Assembly: GCA_002633025.1 (NCBI GenBank)
Contig: NMRB01000707.1
Location: 31,413-95,412 of the forward strand
Direction of reading: 5' to 3'
Source: Notospermus geniculatus
Taxonomy: Eukaryota; Nemertea; Pilidiophora; Heteronemertea; Lineidae
DNA: 64,000 nt
Part shown: positions 1 through 9,698 of the stretch, piece after piece
How the letters are laid out: each line of letters opens with the position of its first letter
Numbering within the stretch: the stretch's first letter is position 1
The notes under the pieces: generated by a model
What the model was told of the DNA's origin: nothing
Database searches by the model: none
The model's input: only the letters and a program-made list of their open reading frames with translations
Translations under genes and position numbers: made by a program

Positions 1-160
1 GTCCCATGATCACAGCATTCTGCTTGGACACATCGGAAACATGCATGGTCGTGTCTCGAAATCGACGAATGTCGTTCGGGAACGACCACGGAATCTGTCC
101 GTTGAAACCGATGGCCCCTGTACCATGCGCGTACGATACGACAAGGTCTACGTTGGCCAT
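1..160 (-). CDS. DHFR: Dihydrofolate reductase, N-terminal part (runs off left edge)
   Basis: Reading the minus strand from the ATG at 158-160 gives 53 codons open to the edge of the window. They match the start of dihydrofolate reductase: a short beta strand (VDLVVSYA), then IGFNGQIPW, where DHFR has its nucleotide/folate-binding IGxxGxLPW element, then FPNDIRRFRDTT in the place of the family's NEFKYFQRMT-type helix, then QNAVIMG, the conserved strand before the glycine-rich loop. DHFR reduces dihydrofolate to tetrahydrofolate for thymidylate and purine synthesis. Some gammaherpesviruses carry captured DHFR genes. The remaining two thirds lie outside the window, so integrity cannot be judged. 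The gene diverges from the repeat region on its right; AT-rich sequence at 205-225 may hold its promoter. Confidence 0.85.
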   Translation of the reverse strand, partial: MANVDLVVSYAHGTGAIGFNGQIPWSFPNDIRRFRDTTMHVSDVSKQNAVIMG

Positions 161-489
161 GCTTGCTTCAGTGTCGTAACTCATTCGCTACTGAACCCCT
201 ACACAGATGTTTTATTTATTTTATGATTTCGAGTCTCAAAATGTTCCTCGCACAACACTCCTGTTTTGTAAATCGCACCCCTCGTGAGGGAGACGACGTC
301 TGTAATACATGTGGTGCCACCTCATCTATCTCGCTGGCCGAGGTCAGAACTAATGACTCTCACGCATCACAGGTGTGGTACATGTTTCACACTGCGTACA
401 TTGGAACCTCGCGTGCCGAGGTTGATCGTGACGAGAAATCGAATGTTGCAACCTCGGTTCCGACGTGCTTAACTCTAGATGCACGCTCG

Positions 490-555
490 TAGCATTGGGA
501 GATAGGGCCCGAGACATTTACTGGTGGATGTCTACGGCCCGATCTCCCAATGCTA
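490..555. repeat. 66-nt imperfect hairpin, left copy 1
   Basis: TAGCATTGGGAGAT at the left is matched by its reverse complement ATCTCCCAATGCTA at the right. Inside, GGGCCCGAGACAT faces ATGTCTACGGCCC with a few mismatches, leaving a loop of a few bases. Candidates are a replication-origin palindrome, a regulatory hairpin or a recombination site. Confidence 0.75.
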
Positions 556-1021
556 TAGCGTGCATCTCGCGTGCATCTGGGCCAAAAAGTTGCACGCCGC
601 CCCTAACGTTGGAAGTCAGTAGAAAAAACTTTCGGGTGGCCTATCCTTATAAAAGATATAAGATATATACATTCATTATTCCTCTCAATAACTACCGGTG
701 CCCTTTGTTAAAAAAATAAGATCGCCCCTTCCCAAAAATGTGATTTTCGGGGGTCGGAAAACGTCCTTTCGTAAACCGCACCCCTCCTAAGGGAGATGGG
801 GTCCGAGGGGGATCTAGGGCCTAAATTCTCTAGTACCGGTGGCGCCATCTCACCGATCTCGCTGGCCGAGGTCGGAACTAACAGACGCACGCGTGCCGCA
901 GGCAGGTGTACACGGTTCGCACACGCTGTACATTCTAACCTCGCGTGTCGAGGTTGGTTCCTACGACAAACCCGATGTCGCAACCTCGCCTCCGACGTGC
1001 TTAACCCTAGATGCACGCTCG

Positions 1022-1087
1022 TAGCATTGGGAGATAGGGCCCGAGACATTTACTGGTGGATGTCTACGGCCCGATCTCCCAATGCTA
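1022..1087. repeat. 66-nt imperfect hairpin, left copy 2
   Basis: Identical in layout to the hairpin at 490-555 and exactly 532 bp downstream. It precedes the module copy that lies immediately upstream of the gene starting at 1532. Confidence 0.75.
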
Positions 1088-1531
1088 TAGCGTGCATCTC
1101 GCGTGCATCTCGGCCAAAAAGTTGCACGCCGCCCCTAACGTTGGAAGTCAGTAGAAAAAACTTTCGGGTGGTCTATCATTATAAAAGATATAAGATATAT
1201 ACATTCATTATTCCTCTCAATAACTACCGGTGCCCTTTGTTAAAAAAATAAGATCGACCCTTTCCAAAAATGTGATTTTCGGGGGTCGGAAAACGTCCTT
1301 TCGTAAACCGCACCCCTCCCGAGGGAGATGGGGTCCGAGGGGGATCTAGGGCCTAAATTCTCCAGTACCGGTGGCGCCATCTCACCGATCTCGCTGGCCG
1401 ATGTCAGAACTAACGACTCGCGTCCTATTTTTAATCACGCATACATAAACGGAAACGAGTTGAGTGGTTCATCGCGGGCTAACATATATATCATTCTAGC
1501 TTCTGCACGCATCGAGGACAGACGACAGGAA

Positions 1532-2275
1532 ATGACACAGACCGACTTTATTCCGACGGAAGCGCCCTCCGCACCGACGGCGATCGGCGATGTGCAGGTA
1601 GGTGTTAGGAATGTGTCGTGCGTCGTCGGTTTTGTAACCGTACACGACGGGCGACGACGTACTTCGAAACACGTCTCTGCGCGTCGTGCAGTACACGACG
1701 ACCGCCGCTTGTTCGTGTTAGAAGATGTTCTTGTGTACGTGTTGCATAAGATTGCCGATTCTGGTTATCTGTGGCAGAATGGGCTCGCGTCCCGAGCGTG
1801 ATCGTACTTCAGCGATCTCGCGTTCTCCATCACTGTCGTCGCCTCGTCCATCACCACCGATCACGATCTCTCTCTTCAGATATTGGTGACTTCCGCGATC
1901 CACGAGTTCATTCGCCGGCCCGTGTTCGCCGAAGACAGAGTGGAACTCTTGGACAGGTACGTGCACGCCGATAAGAATTCGCACCCGGTGCCCCAGTGTT
2001 ACCAATCGATCGAAGAATTATACGAACGCGAGACGAAACCGAGTCGAAAATACGTCCCACGTTTTCTAGTGGACACGTACCCGAAGGCGTTTCTGGCCCC
2101 CGCTAAAGTTTCGAAGACGACGACGGGTTCGAACGGTAATTGCGAGTACGTGCCAAAGGAGAGAAGACGTAAACAGTCCTCGCCACGACGGACGATGCCG
2201 TCGAACGACGACGATTACGAGTGCGTGCCGAAGGTGAGACGACGTAAACAGTCTGCTCCGCGACGGGTGATGTGA
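1532..2275 (+). CDS. Small basic protein of unknown function, probably spliced
   Basis: Proposed exons are 1532-1597 and 1880-2275. The donor is CAG|GTAGGT; the acceptor follows a pyrimidine run (CTCTCTCTTCAG). Both junctions are phase 0, giving 153 aa. The main exon has no suitable ATG near its start, which favours splicing. The C-terminus carries a duplicated basic motif, EYVPKERRRKQS and ECVPKVRRRKQS, each followed by PRR. The function is unknown; the basic repeats could bind nucleic acid or act as localisation signals. A TATATAT stretch lies about 45 bp before the ATG and a polyadenylation signal AATAAA is at 2461. An unspliced reading of the first frame to 1801 is also possible. It is the first gene inside the segment bounded by inverted repeats. 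Confidence 0.5.
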
Positions 2276-2554
2276 TCGGCCGATGACGCGGTGTTATTCA
2301 ACTCAAATGACACGTCGACATGTGCAAAGAACGTTACGGAACAAAGACCCTCGAAGATGAACCAACGTGTCCGATACGGGTGACGGGATGATGTTGCTGC
2401 AAGGTCGTCGCAGACGGACTGTAAACACGCACGATCACAAGGTGTACATTTACGTGTCCGAATAAAACGATCAGTAAACTCGTACAACCTCGTCTCCAGT
2501 GTACTAAATGGGAAATGTACGTAAATAACATTGGAAAATAGGACCACCAACCGT

Positions 2555-2790
2555 CACCTAGGGTCCTATCTCCTAATGATATTTGCGTGCATCTCCCGTG
2601 CATTTTGGTCAAAAGTGCCACGTTCCCCTCTAACGTACGCCAGTACAGATGTATTTCGACCGGTCTATCTTTATTTATCCATTATTCCTCGTAGCACGTA
2701 CCGACCCCCCCCGTTGTTAAAAACACATCGTACTTCCCTAAAATGTGATTTTCGGGGGGGGGTCCGAAGACGCCCTTTCCTAAACCGCAA
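2555..2790 (+). promoter_or_regulatory. Diverged copy of the promoter-like module
   Basis: This stretch follows the order of the repeat module with many changes: GTGCATCTCCCGTGCATTTTGG, a CCCCTCTAACGT block, a degraded TATA region near 2672, CCATTATTCCTC, a short GTTGTTAAAAAC, then AAAATGTGATTTTCGGGG and TTTCCTAAACCGCA. The hairpin is largely lost. It ends about 95 bp before the ATG at 2883, so it occupies the promoter position of that gene. The rest of 2276-2882 holds only the polyadenylation signal of the preceding gene. Confidence 0.65.
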
Positions 2791-2882
2791 GATTCGTCGC
2801 GTTCGTCTGTTTTTTAGTATTCGTCTGCACCGGAAGGCGCCCCCGCTAATGTATACGTGACGGTTCGGAACAAGTGCGACGG

Positions 2883-4826
2883 ATGGCAACGGCACGTGCA
2901 CCCGTCATGGAAACCGAAGACGTACGTTGGGAGCACCGCGACTACGTTGTGCCACGTGAGTTTGATTGTTTTCATTGTTCAACTTTATCATCTGTCGTCC
3001 TTGTAACATGAAAAACAATAACTATCTGTACACCGGACGAAAGTTGTTCGCTTGTCAGTCCCGGTGAAAGATGCTGTATGACGAAACTGTGCATATATAA
3101 TTGTTTGTAAACCGCATGGTTCCCTCGTGTCTTTGCAGTGCTCAGAAGCTTAGATGTGCGTATAGACGACGTCACGGCGTGGAAGTTCAATAAAACAAGT
3201 CCCTGCGATGTTCTGAGACTCTTCGGCGTGCACATAGACACCGTCACGCAACGGCGATTGTACGCGATGTTACAGAATATCGAAGATTCGGACGGAGACG
3301 ACGACGACGACCAACTCGTCGAAGGCGTGCGCAACCTGCAGACCGGTAGCCAAGATTGCACGCGGGAACAATGCGCCGATCGCGGGCATGACCCGTACGA
3401 GGACAAGAAGTGGACGAACGATAGACCGATACCCGCGCCCCGAGGTACGAAGCTCCTGTGCAAAGACGGAGAAGTGGTGACGGTCGCGGAGTCGTGCGTC
3501 GAACAACTGAAGAAATTCAGCAAATTCTTTCGCACTTGCGCGTCCTTCCGCTCTCGAAACGACGTCGGAAAGGATCGACACGTCGTGTCTCTCTCGAACA
3601 TCCGGGCCTCCGTGATGCGGTGGATCGTGGACATCGTGAAAGAAAAGGTGCCGTTCGAGTGCTACTACGTCGACGTGCTCAACAATCTCGACATGGAGAG
3701 GTGGCCGGTAGACGTGCCCACCATCGACCTGTTAGATTCCTTGCAGTACCTACTAGCGCCGGAGTCGTTGAAGGCGTGCGCTGCTTACAAATTGTTCACC
3801 GAGATCTCTTACAACAAATTGGACTCGTTTTTGACAATTCTAGAGGAAATCGATCTAAGCAACTACGTGACGATGAATTACGAGGCGCCGGACCTGTTTA
3901 CCGAAGACGCGATGGTAGAAGACTCGCTGACAACGAAGTTGGTTCCCGTCAAATGGGTCGATCGGAATGGCACGCACGACGATGGTAATAATTGCAGAGT
4001 GTTTCGCACCGTCAACACGGACGCGATGGAAAATCCTCCGTATAAGACTCCGCTGAAGGTGGCGGGAAGATTGGTGATGTGGTTCGGTCCCGTCGGAAAT
4101 ACGATCGATCTTCTGCGCCCGGTCGTGCACAGGGGAATGGGTATGAACACGATCGAGACGAAGGGCGGTCTCAAAAAAGCACTGGACGTGGCAAATCCAA
4201 AAGTGAAGAAAAAATTGCTCGCCATACAGACGCCGGGTGTCGGGAAGGAGGTCTACGCATTGGTATCTTACCATCCCAGCGTGACAGCGACCGAACTGGA
4301 CCCCTTCATCTTTGATACGCACCAAGTTGATTCCATGGCCATCCCCAGAAACTGCGATCTGATAACCGGGGTCGTGTACGGAGGGAAATTCAGAGAAGTG
4401 CTGCTACCGGACGTACCCACGGCGATCGCCTTCACGCTGTCCTACAATACGAACGGCATGTATAAGGTCATCAACGACTACAACCGCCTGACCAACCAAG
4501 ATATCGATAAAATAGAATATAATATAGACACGTTATTGGCGGCAATACAGTCCGTCGATCCGCGTATGAACCGCGGCCTGTTCTACATAAATACTAACTC
4601 CCAAGTGATCCTGATCTTTCCCGATGCGAAGAGGCCGAACGTATCCAGTGGTATCGAAGCGTGCGGATATTTCGTGGACCGTGTAAATCAGGTCGCGTCC
4701 AACGACTATCTCCACATCTGCATGTGGTACGGGGATCACAACATGACACCGTTCATGTTCCAACGGTCATGTTTCGATCGTCCAATCGTCAACCGGTGGG
4801 AGACCCTGTTGCAACCTTACGTGTAG
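2883..4826 (+). CDS. Skp1/BTB-like protein, copy 1 (two exons)
   Basis: Proposed exons 2883-2955 and 3139-4826 join in phase 1 (donor C|GTGAGT, acceptor TCTTTGCAG) to give 586 aa. The long exon alone has no good ATG at its start. After an acidic stretch, a region of about 150 residues follows the Skp1/BTB plan: a strand-rich start with LLCKDGEVVTV, then FSKFFRTC, VVSLSNIRASVMRWIVDIV, and a segment in which W, VDVPTIDLLDSLQYLLAPESLK and CAAYKLFTEI parallel the W-VD-TL-ELI-ANYLDI-LL-V core of Skp1. Such proteins serve as adaptors in SCF or Cul3 ubiquitin ligases. The C-terminal 300 residues are not recognised. A tandem paralogue follows at 5013. The fold assignment is by eye; function is inferred. 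Confidence 0.65.
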
Positions 4827-5012
4827 ACGTTCCGAGGTGTACGCTATACTATCGCTCGAAGCTAGTCACCCGCCGGTGTGTGGTGCAGCGGACACGTGCG
4901 GATCCATAATCCGAAAGTCCGTATATGGAAAGCCTGCCCTGTTACCATTGAACAGTTTTTATTTCATTCACTACTCGTCGGTGTCGAGGCCCTGACAAAC
5001 AGTCGCAACACC

Positions 5013-6368
5013 ATGAAGATCGAGTGCAGAAAGGGAAAGTTGGTGACGGTACCGTGCGAAGCCCACCTGCGAACGTTCAGTAAGTTCTTTCGCGATCGTG
5101 CGTCATTCAGACGCGGCGAAGACGAAAGCTATGAGGACGTCGTGCACCTCCCCGACATCGAAGCCTCCGCGATGCAGTGGATCGTGAACGTCTGTCACCA
5201 ATTTCCAGGACATGGATGGTACATTGCCAATTGGAACATCGTGTTCGAACGTCTGAAGAAGGCCGCGTGGCCGGACGACGTTTCCACCGTCGACGTGTTG
5301 CTCGCCTTAGACGCCGTACTCGCACCGGAGATGTTGAAGATATGCGTTGCGCACAGGCTATTCACCGAGTTCACCTACGACGAGGTGGACGGATTTCTCA
5401 AAACCATGGAAACGGTCAATCTACGCGACCTCGTGGCGATGAAATACGACGCACCGTGCATGTTTGCCGGCCGGACATACGAAACGGTGGAGATACGTGT
5501 CGACGACGAGATGTATCTCAATGCGGAAATTCTCTGTTATCACAGACCGAGAGTATTTCGCACCGCCAAAATGGATGCGGTGAACAACCCTCCGTTCGAA
5601 TCTCCGCTGACGGTGGCGGGACAATGTACGATGTGGTTCGACCAAGTCGGAGAGACGTTCGATCGCCCGTTCGATTGCAGGGGGCTGGCCATCAATCTGT
5701 TCGAATCGAGGCGTGATCTCGAAGCAGCGCTCACAGTCTCGAATCCGGACGTGAAGAAGAAGGTCTTCATCACGGACATCGATAAGAAATACGCCATGTT
5801 GTCGTACCTTCTCGAGGCGAGACCGACCGAACCCGAGCACTTCATCTTTCGCACGTACAGACGCGATTTGTCGCGTGTGTCCAGCGAATGCGACCTGCTG
5901 GACAATGATTTGAAGAGTGTGTACTCGTTACAGGAGATGTTGCGGAAAGAACTACCCACAGCGGTCGCCTTCAGATTGACCATAAAGACGACCACCGGTC
6001 AGTACAACGTCGTGACCTTGCACGAACTCTTGATCCCGTCGGTGGAACAGACGATCAAGCGTAAAATAGACACGTTAGCATCGAGAATACGATCAATCGA
6101 TCCGCTCATGGACCGCATCCTAGTTTACGTGAACGGACACTCAGAAGTGGTAGTACACTTTCCCTACGTCAAGGAATCAAACTTGCACGAGGCCATCGTC
6201 AAGTGTGGACGCGTCGTCGCACAGTGCAATGACATCGCGTCCGCCGACGATCTCTCAGTCAGCGAGTTGTACACGTCGAGAGATACGTCGACGCCCTTGT
6301 ACCACCGGTCGTGTTTGGGATTGAGAATCAACAACCTGTGGGAAACTTTGGTTCAACCGGACGTCTAA
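5013..6368 (+). CDS. Skp1/BTB-like protein, copy 2 (paralogue)
   Basis: A 451-aa product starting at the ATG in MKIECRKGKLVTVPC. It is colinear with the preceding gene along its whole length: FSKFFRDRASFR, VVHLPDIEASAMQWIVNV, VDVLLALDAVLAPEMLKIC and LFTEFTYDEVDGFLKTME, then the C-terminal blocks RVFRTAKMDAVNNPPF, LTVAGQCTMWF and IRSIDPLMDRILVYVN. This is a tandem gene duplication with substantial divergence. It lacks the acidic N-terminal extension of copy 1; the frame is open further upstream to a GTG at 4878 but without an ATG. A polyadenylation signal AATAAA lies at about 6445. The likely role is a ubiquitin-ligase adaptor or another protein-interaction module (inference). Confidence 0.7.
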   Translation: MKIECRKGKLVTVPCEAHLRTFSKFFRDRASFRRGEDESYEDVVHLPDIEASAMQWIVNVCHQFPGHGWYIANWNIVFERLKKAAWPDDVSTVDVLLALDAVLAPEMLKICVAHRLFTEFTYDEVDGFLKTMETVNLRDLVAMKYDAPCMFAGRTYETVEIRVDDEMYLNAEILCYHRPRVFRTAKMDAVNNPPFESPLTVAGQCTMWFDQVGETFDRPFDCRGLAINLFESRRDLEAALTVSNPDVKKKVFITDIDKKYAMLSYLLEARPTEPEHFIFRTYRRDLSRVSSECDLLDNDLKSVYSLQEMLRKELPTAVAFRLTIKTTTGQYNVVTLHELLIPSVEQTIKRKIDTLASRIRSIDPLMDRILVYVNGHSEVVVHFPYVKESNLHEAIVKCGRVVAQCNDIASADDLSVSELYTSRDTSTPLYHRSCLGLRINNLWETLVQPDV

Positions 6369-6479
6369 ACGTTAGCTTGCGTACGTAATACGTCGAGAGG
6401 CGCTGTCGACACGGACGAACGAGATTGGATTGTAAAACATGCGGTAATAAAACGATCAATAAACTCACCTCGTCTCCAG

Positions 6480-6815
6480 TGTACTTTGTGAGATAGGGTC
6501 CTACACATCAACCGTTACCGCGTGCATTTTGGCCAAAAGTGCCACGCCCACCCCTAACGTTCAAAGCCAGTACATTTGTATTTCGGGCGGTCCATCCTTA
6601 TAAGTGATATAAGATATCCTCGTAACAAGTACCGGTGCCCTTTGTTAAAAAAAATAAGATCGATCCTCCCCAAAAATGTGATTTTCGGGTGTCCGAAACT
6701 CCTTTCGTAAACCGCACCCCTCGCAAGGGAGATGGGGTCCGAGTGGGTCGAGGGCCTAAATTCTCTAGTACCGGTGGCGCCATCTCACCGATCCCGCTGT
6801 CCGAAGTTGGAACTA
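6480..6815 (+). promoter_or_regulatory. Single shortened copy of the promoter-like module
   Basis: The order of blocks matches the repeat units: GAGATAGGGTCCTA (hairpin remnant), GTGCATTTTGGCCAAAAG, CCCCTAACGTTCAAAG, CCTTATAAGTGATATAAGATAT (TATA region), CGGTGCCCTTTGTTAAAAAAAAT, AAAAATGTGATTTTCGGG, CCTTTCGTAAACCGCACCCC, GGGAGATGGGGTCCGAG, and TACCGGTGGCGCCATCTCACCGATC. It is closer to the arms than the copy at 2555. It lies 200-530 bp upstream of the gene at 7014, in the same orientation. The remainder of 6369-7013 shows no gene. Confidence 0.8.
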
Positions 6816-7013
6816 ACGAGTCGCGTTGCTGATGTGTGCGTGTTACTGTACATGGTCCGCAGATTCATTACGCCGGTGATGTATGGGTCACATGACCCGT
6901 CTAACACGAGTTATAGGTCGATCATGGTCTGGACAAGATCAGAAGCGAATTCTGCCTCGCCGAGTGAAGTTGTCGTCTCTCCGGTTCATACGTGCTCATA
7001 ATATATCGACAGG

Positions 7014-9462
7014 ATGGCCCAGATAACCGGTACAAATGCGGTACGTACTCAATCGTCGTATTCGGTGTTTCTTTGCCGTTCTTTCATCCGCTTGCTCGTT
7101 CGCTCGCATCACGTCGATCGACATCCTCCACGTGTCCGTGTTCCGTTTTTCAGGTCGTGCGCAACACACCGAGCAAGGCGATGGGGAGAAGAATCGCACA
7201 GATCATGGCGAATGCCATCTACTACGGATACAACATAGAGGGGAAGATATCGGACGACCACAGAGCGGCATACAAGTACCTGAAGAATAGGGAGCACCGA
7301 TTCGCGGCGGGCGAGGTCTTCGTGGACCACGTGAAAGAATGTCAAATCCGTCTCCTCTGGAAGGAGCCGTCAAACATCAACGACATGGATGAGACGGCGA
7401 GAAGTGAGTACCACTGCGAGAAACGAGAACGTTGTCTGGGAAGGAGATTCGCCAGGGACGACGACAGCGTGGTCTACCGGATAGTCCCGTACGTCGACGA
7501 GGTCGCGGATATCTTTCGATTCTTTAACTGGGCGGGTCCGGACAACGTGCGTTACACCAGCAGGAAGGCCTCGCGGTACTATTCCGGTTTTTCCGTGTTT
7601 AGCGTCACCAAGTTTGCGGAGCGAGACGATTGTCGTGCGTTCATCACCTCGGTCTCCACTAGACGAACCTTAACAGACGAAGACCGCGGTGCGTACGCCG
7701 TGGTGGGTGCCACCCTCACGGAGGATAGGGTCACGCAATCTTGTCGGTCGAGAGATTCGGACGACCAGCGACGGAGACTCTTAAATTTAGAGATTGCCGT
7801 CATCAAACAACAGAACAAACTCGACGAACTCGAACCGATAAAGGAGTGGTTCGCGAGATACGTGAATTCGGCACCTGCGGGCGTGGACGCAGATCGAACT
7901 CGATGCGAAGACGACGGTGGAATACTGGCCCGTGCCATTCGGGCATCCGGCATCTCCTGTTCGCCGGCGAAAGTAGAGGTGGGTGTAGAGGACGAAGTGT
8001 CGACGTCGACGCCGTGCGGCCGTTACGACCATTCGTCCACCGTGACGTACTCGCACGTGGAACCCGCACGCACTCGCCACGACAACGCCACCGCCGTCAA
8101 CGACGACGATCTCGTGATCGACGAGTTAACACACGGACCCGAGGACGACAATGACGACGATCCGGTGATCGATTTGAACAGCGAACCCGAGGACGACAAT
8201 GACGGCGATCTGGTGATCGATTTGAAACGCGAACCCGAGGACGACATTGACGAGTTCTTTTCCCGGGAAAAAGACGACACGTCCGTCATGGTCGCAGAGT
8301 ACGTGAGCGGTTTGACGGACGATCGACTGAAACGCTGTCTGAACGAGGTGAACGCGAGAATCGATGAAACCGAGGAAGTCTGCACGGAGCTCGGGAAGTC
8401 ACTAACCAGTTTTACCGATTCGGTATACTGTGCGTTCGAGACTGAAATGTTGGAGCTGTTGACGAAAGACAAGAAGATGAAAGCAACCTCGAAGGCCGTG
8501 AACGTACTCGCCAAAATGTTGTCGATGTCGCTGGTGAGTGACACGGCGATAGAGATCGTCATCGAGACCTTGAAGGGTGAGTAGACTTTTTTGTATATCG
8601 TTTTTATTATTCTCACCTTCAGTTTCGTTCGCGTGTCCGACGGTATGGTCGACCCTTCGGACGTCACTCGCTCACTCGCTCTCTCCATCTCTCTTCAGCC
8701 GTGCCGTTCGCGTCCGTCCCTCAGGCGAATTTGTCGTCGTGCCCGAAGCCGACCGAGGACGTCAGGATACCGCACGTCGGATTGATTTACAAGACGAGTC
8801 TCGACCGACTGTACTCGCCGACGGGTCGACTTGACGACGTCGTGGTGGAGGCCGGCGTGCGGTACGTCGTGTGGGACGCGAAACAACGTCGGAAGGCCGC
8901 GAAGGATGCGAGGTCCGATCGCGTGTACACGGTGAACTCTCAGGAATTCGTCGCGTGGGCGCAGGGCAAGACCACGTATCGCAGAAACCATCCCACTCGC
9001 CTATTCGGTCGCGAGGTCGACACGGACGTCGATGTCACTTATATCATGCCGTGTTACATCGAGAGCATCGACGGCTGGACATCTGGCGTCTCGGCGTGTT
9101 GTTCGACTGACGGTTACTGGGCGGTACTGATCGCCGAACGGAAGGCACGAGGAGATAACATCATATCGTATCTGGACAGTCTGTGGGACCCGGGCGACAT
9201 TCGCAAACGTTACGCACTCAACTTGTGGAATAGGAACGTGTCGGGCGTGTGGAACGAAACGGATTTGTCGTCCCCAATGCAGACTGACCACGCAAGCTGC
9301 GGTGTGCATGTCGTGGAGAACGTACACGCCTACATGTTGTTGGGTGCGAAGAAGTTTCGGAAGGAATTCTGTACTGTGCACCGACCGGAGCACACGGCCT
9401 TATTCCGTCGCTTTCTGCTCCGCAGATTTTATGACATGACATCCTCAGAATTGGGACTATAG
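7014..9462 (+). CDS. Three-exon gene with Ulp1-like (C48) cysteine-protease-like C-terminus
   Basis: Exons 7014-7040, 7154-8576 and 8699-9462 join in phases 0 and 1, giving 737 aa. Donors are GCG|GTACGT and G|GTGAGT; acceptors are TTCCGTTTTTCAG and CTCTCTTCAG. The third exon has no early ATG of its own. The middle contains three acidic repeats (EPEDDNDDD-type, about residues 335-390) and a helical region. The last 150 residues resemble SUMO/adenain-type proteases: GYWAVLIAE at 622-630, D643 in SYLDSL, Q678 and C684 in QTDHASCGVHV, with the Q-x5-C spacing of Ulp1. The residue expected to be the catalytic His before Trp is Tyr623, so activity is uncertain; it might be a SUMO-binding pseudoenzyme. 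The N-terminal 450 residues are not recognised. Confidence 0.7.
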
Positions 9463-9698
9463 GAGTGTTTTTCGTGTGATTAACGTTACTGACAACGACA
9501 ACGGTGTGGGTTACACGTGCATTCGTGTTAATGAACAACTTATACACCTCGTCCGTTACCGACATTTACAATTCCGGAACATGTACAATTAGTTATAGCG
9601 TGCAGTTATTGGTCGACGTTACGCACATGCAAATATATATACACACGTCACAGTTCGATTTCTATTACACGAGTGTTCGTCTTGTATTTATTGTTCAT

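Larger units (their letters stand above)
260..1417 (+). repeat. Left inverted-repeat arm made of 532-bp tandem units
   Basis: A partial unit (about 260-480), one full unit (481-1012) and most of another (1013-1417) repeat head to tail with a 532-bp period. Each full unit has a 66-nt hairpin, a module of about 330 bp with a TATA-like ATAAAAGATATAAGATATA, a run ending in GTTAAAAAAATAAGATCG, a GGCGCCATCTCACCGAT block, and a spacer with the palindrome-like AACCTCG-CGTGT-CGAGGTT (937-955 in the first full unit). About 1.0 kb of this arm is present in inverted orientation at 12466-13485. I see no convincing gene here; open frames repeat with the unit and have no independent support. Confidence 0.9.

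Noticed and set aside
796-1251. Open frames inside the 532-bp repeat units as genes
   Set aside because: They repeat with the unit, differ in reading in the diverged copies, and overlap the TATA-like region; no conserved protein is preserved in the single copies.
8023-8688. Minus-strand frame of about 220 codons
   Set aside because: It lies opposite the acidic repeats of the three-exon gene and encodes Ser-rich antisense sequence without independent features.
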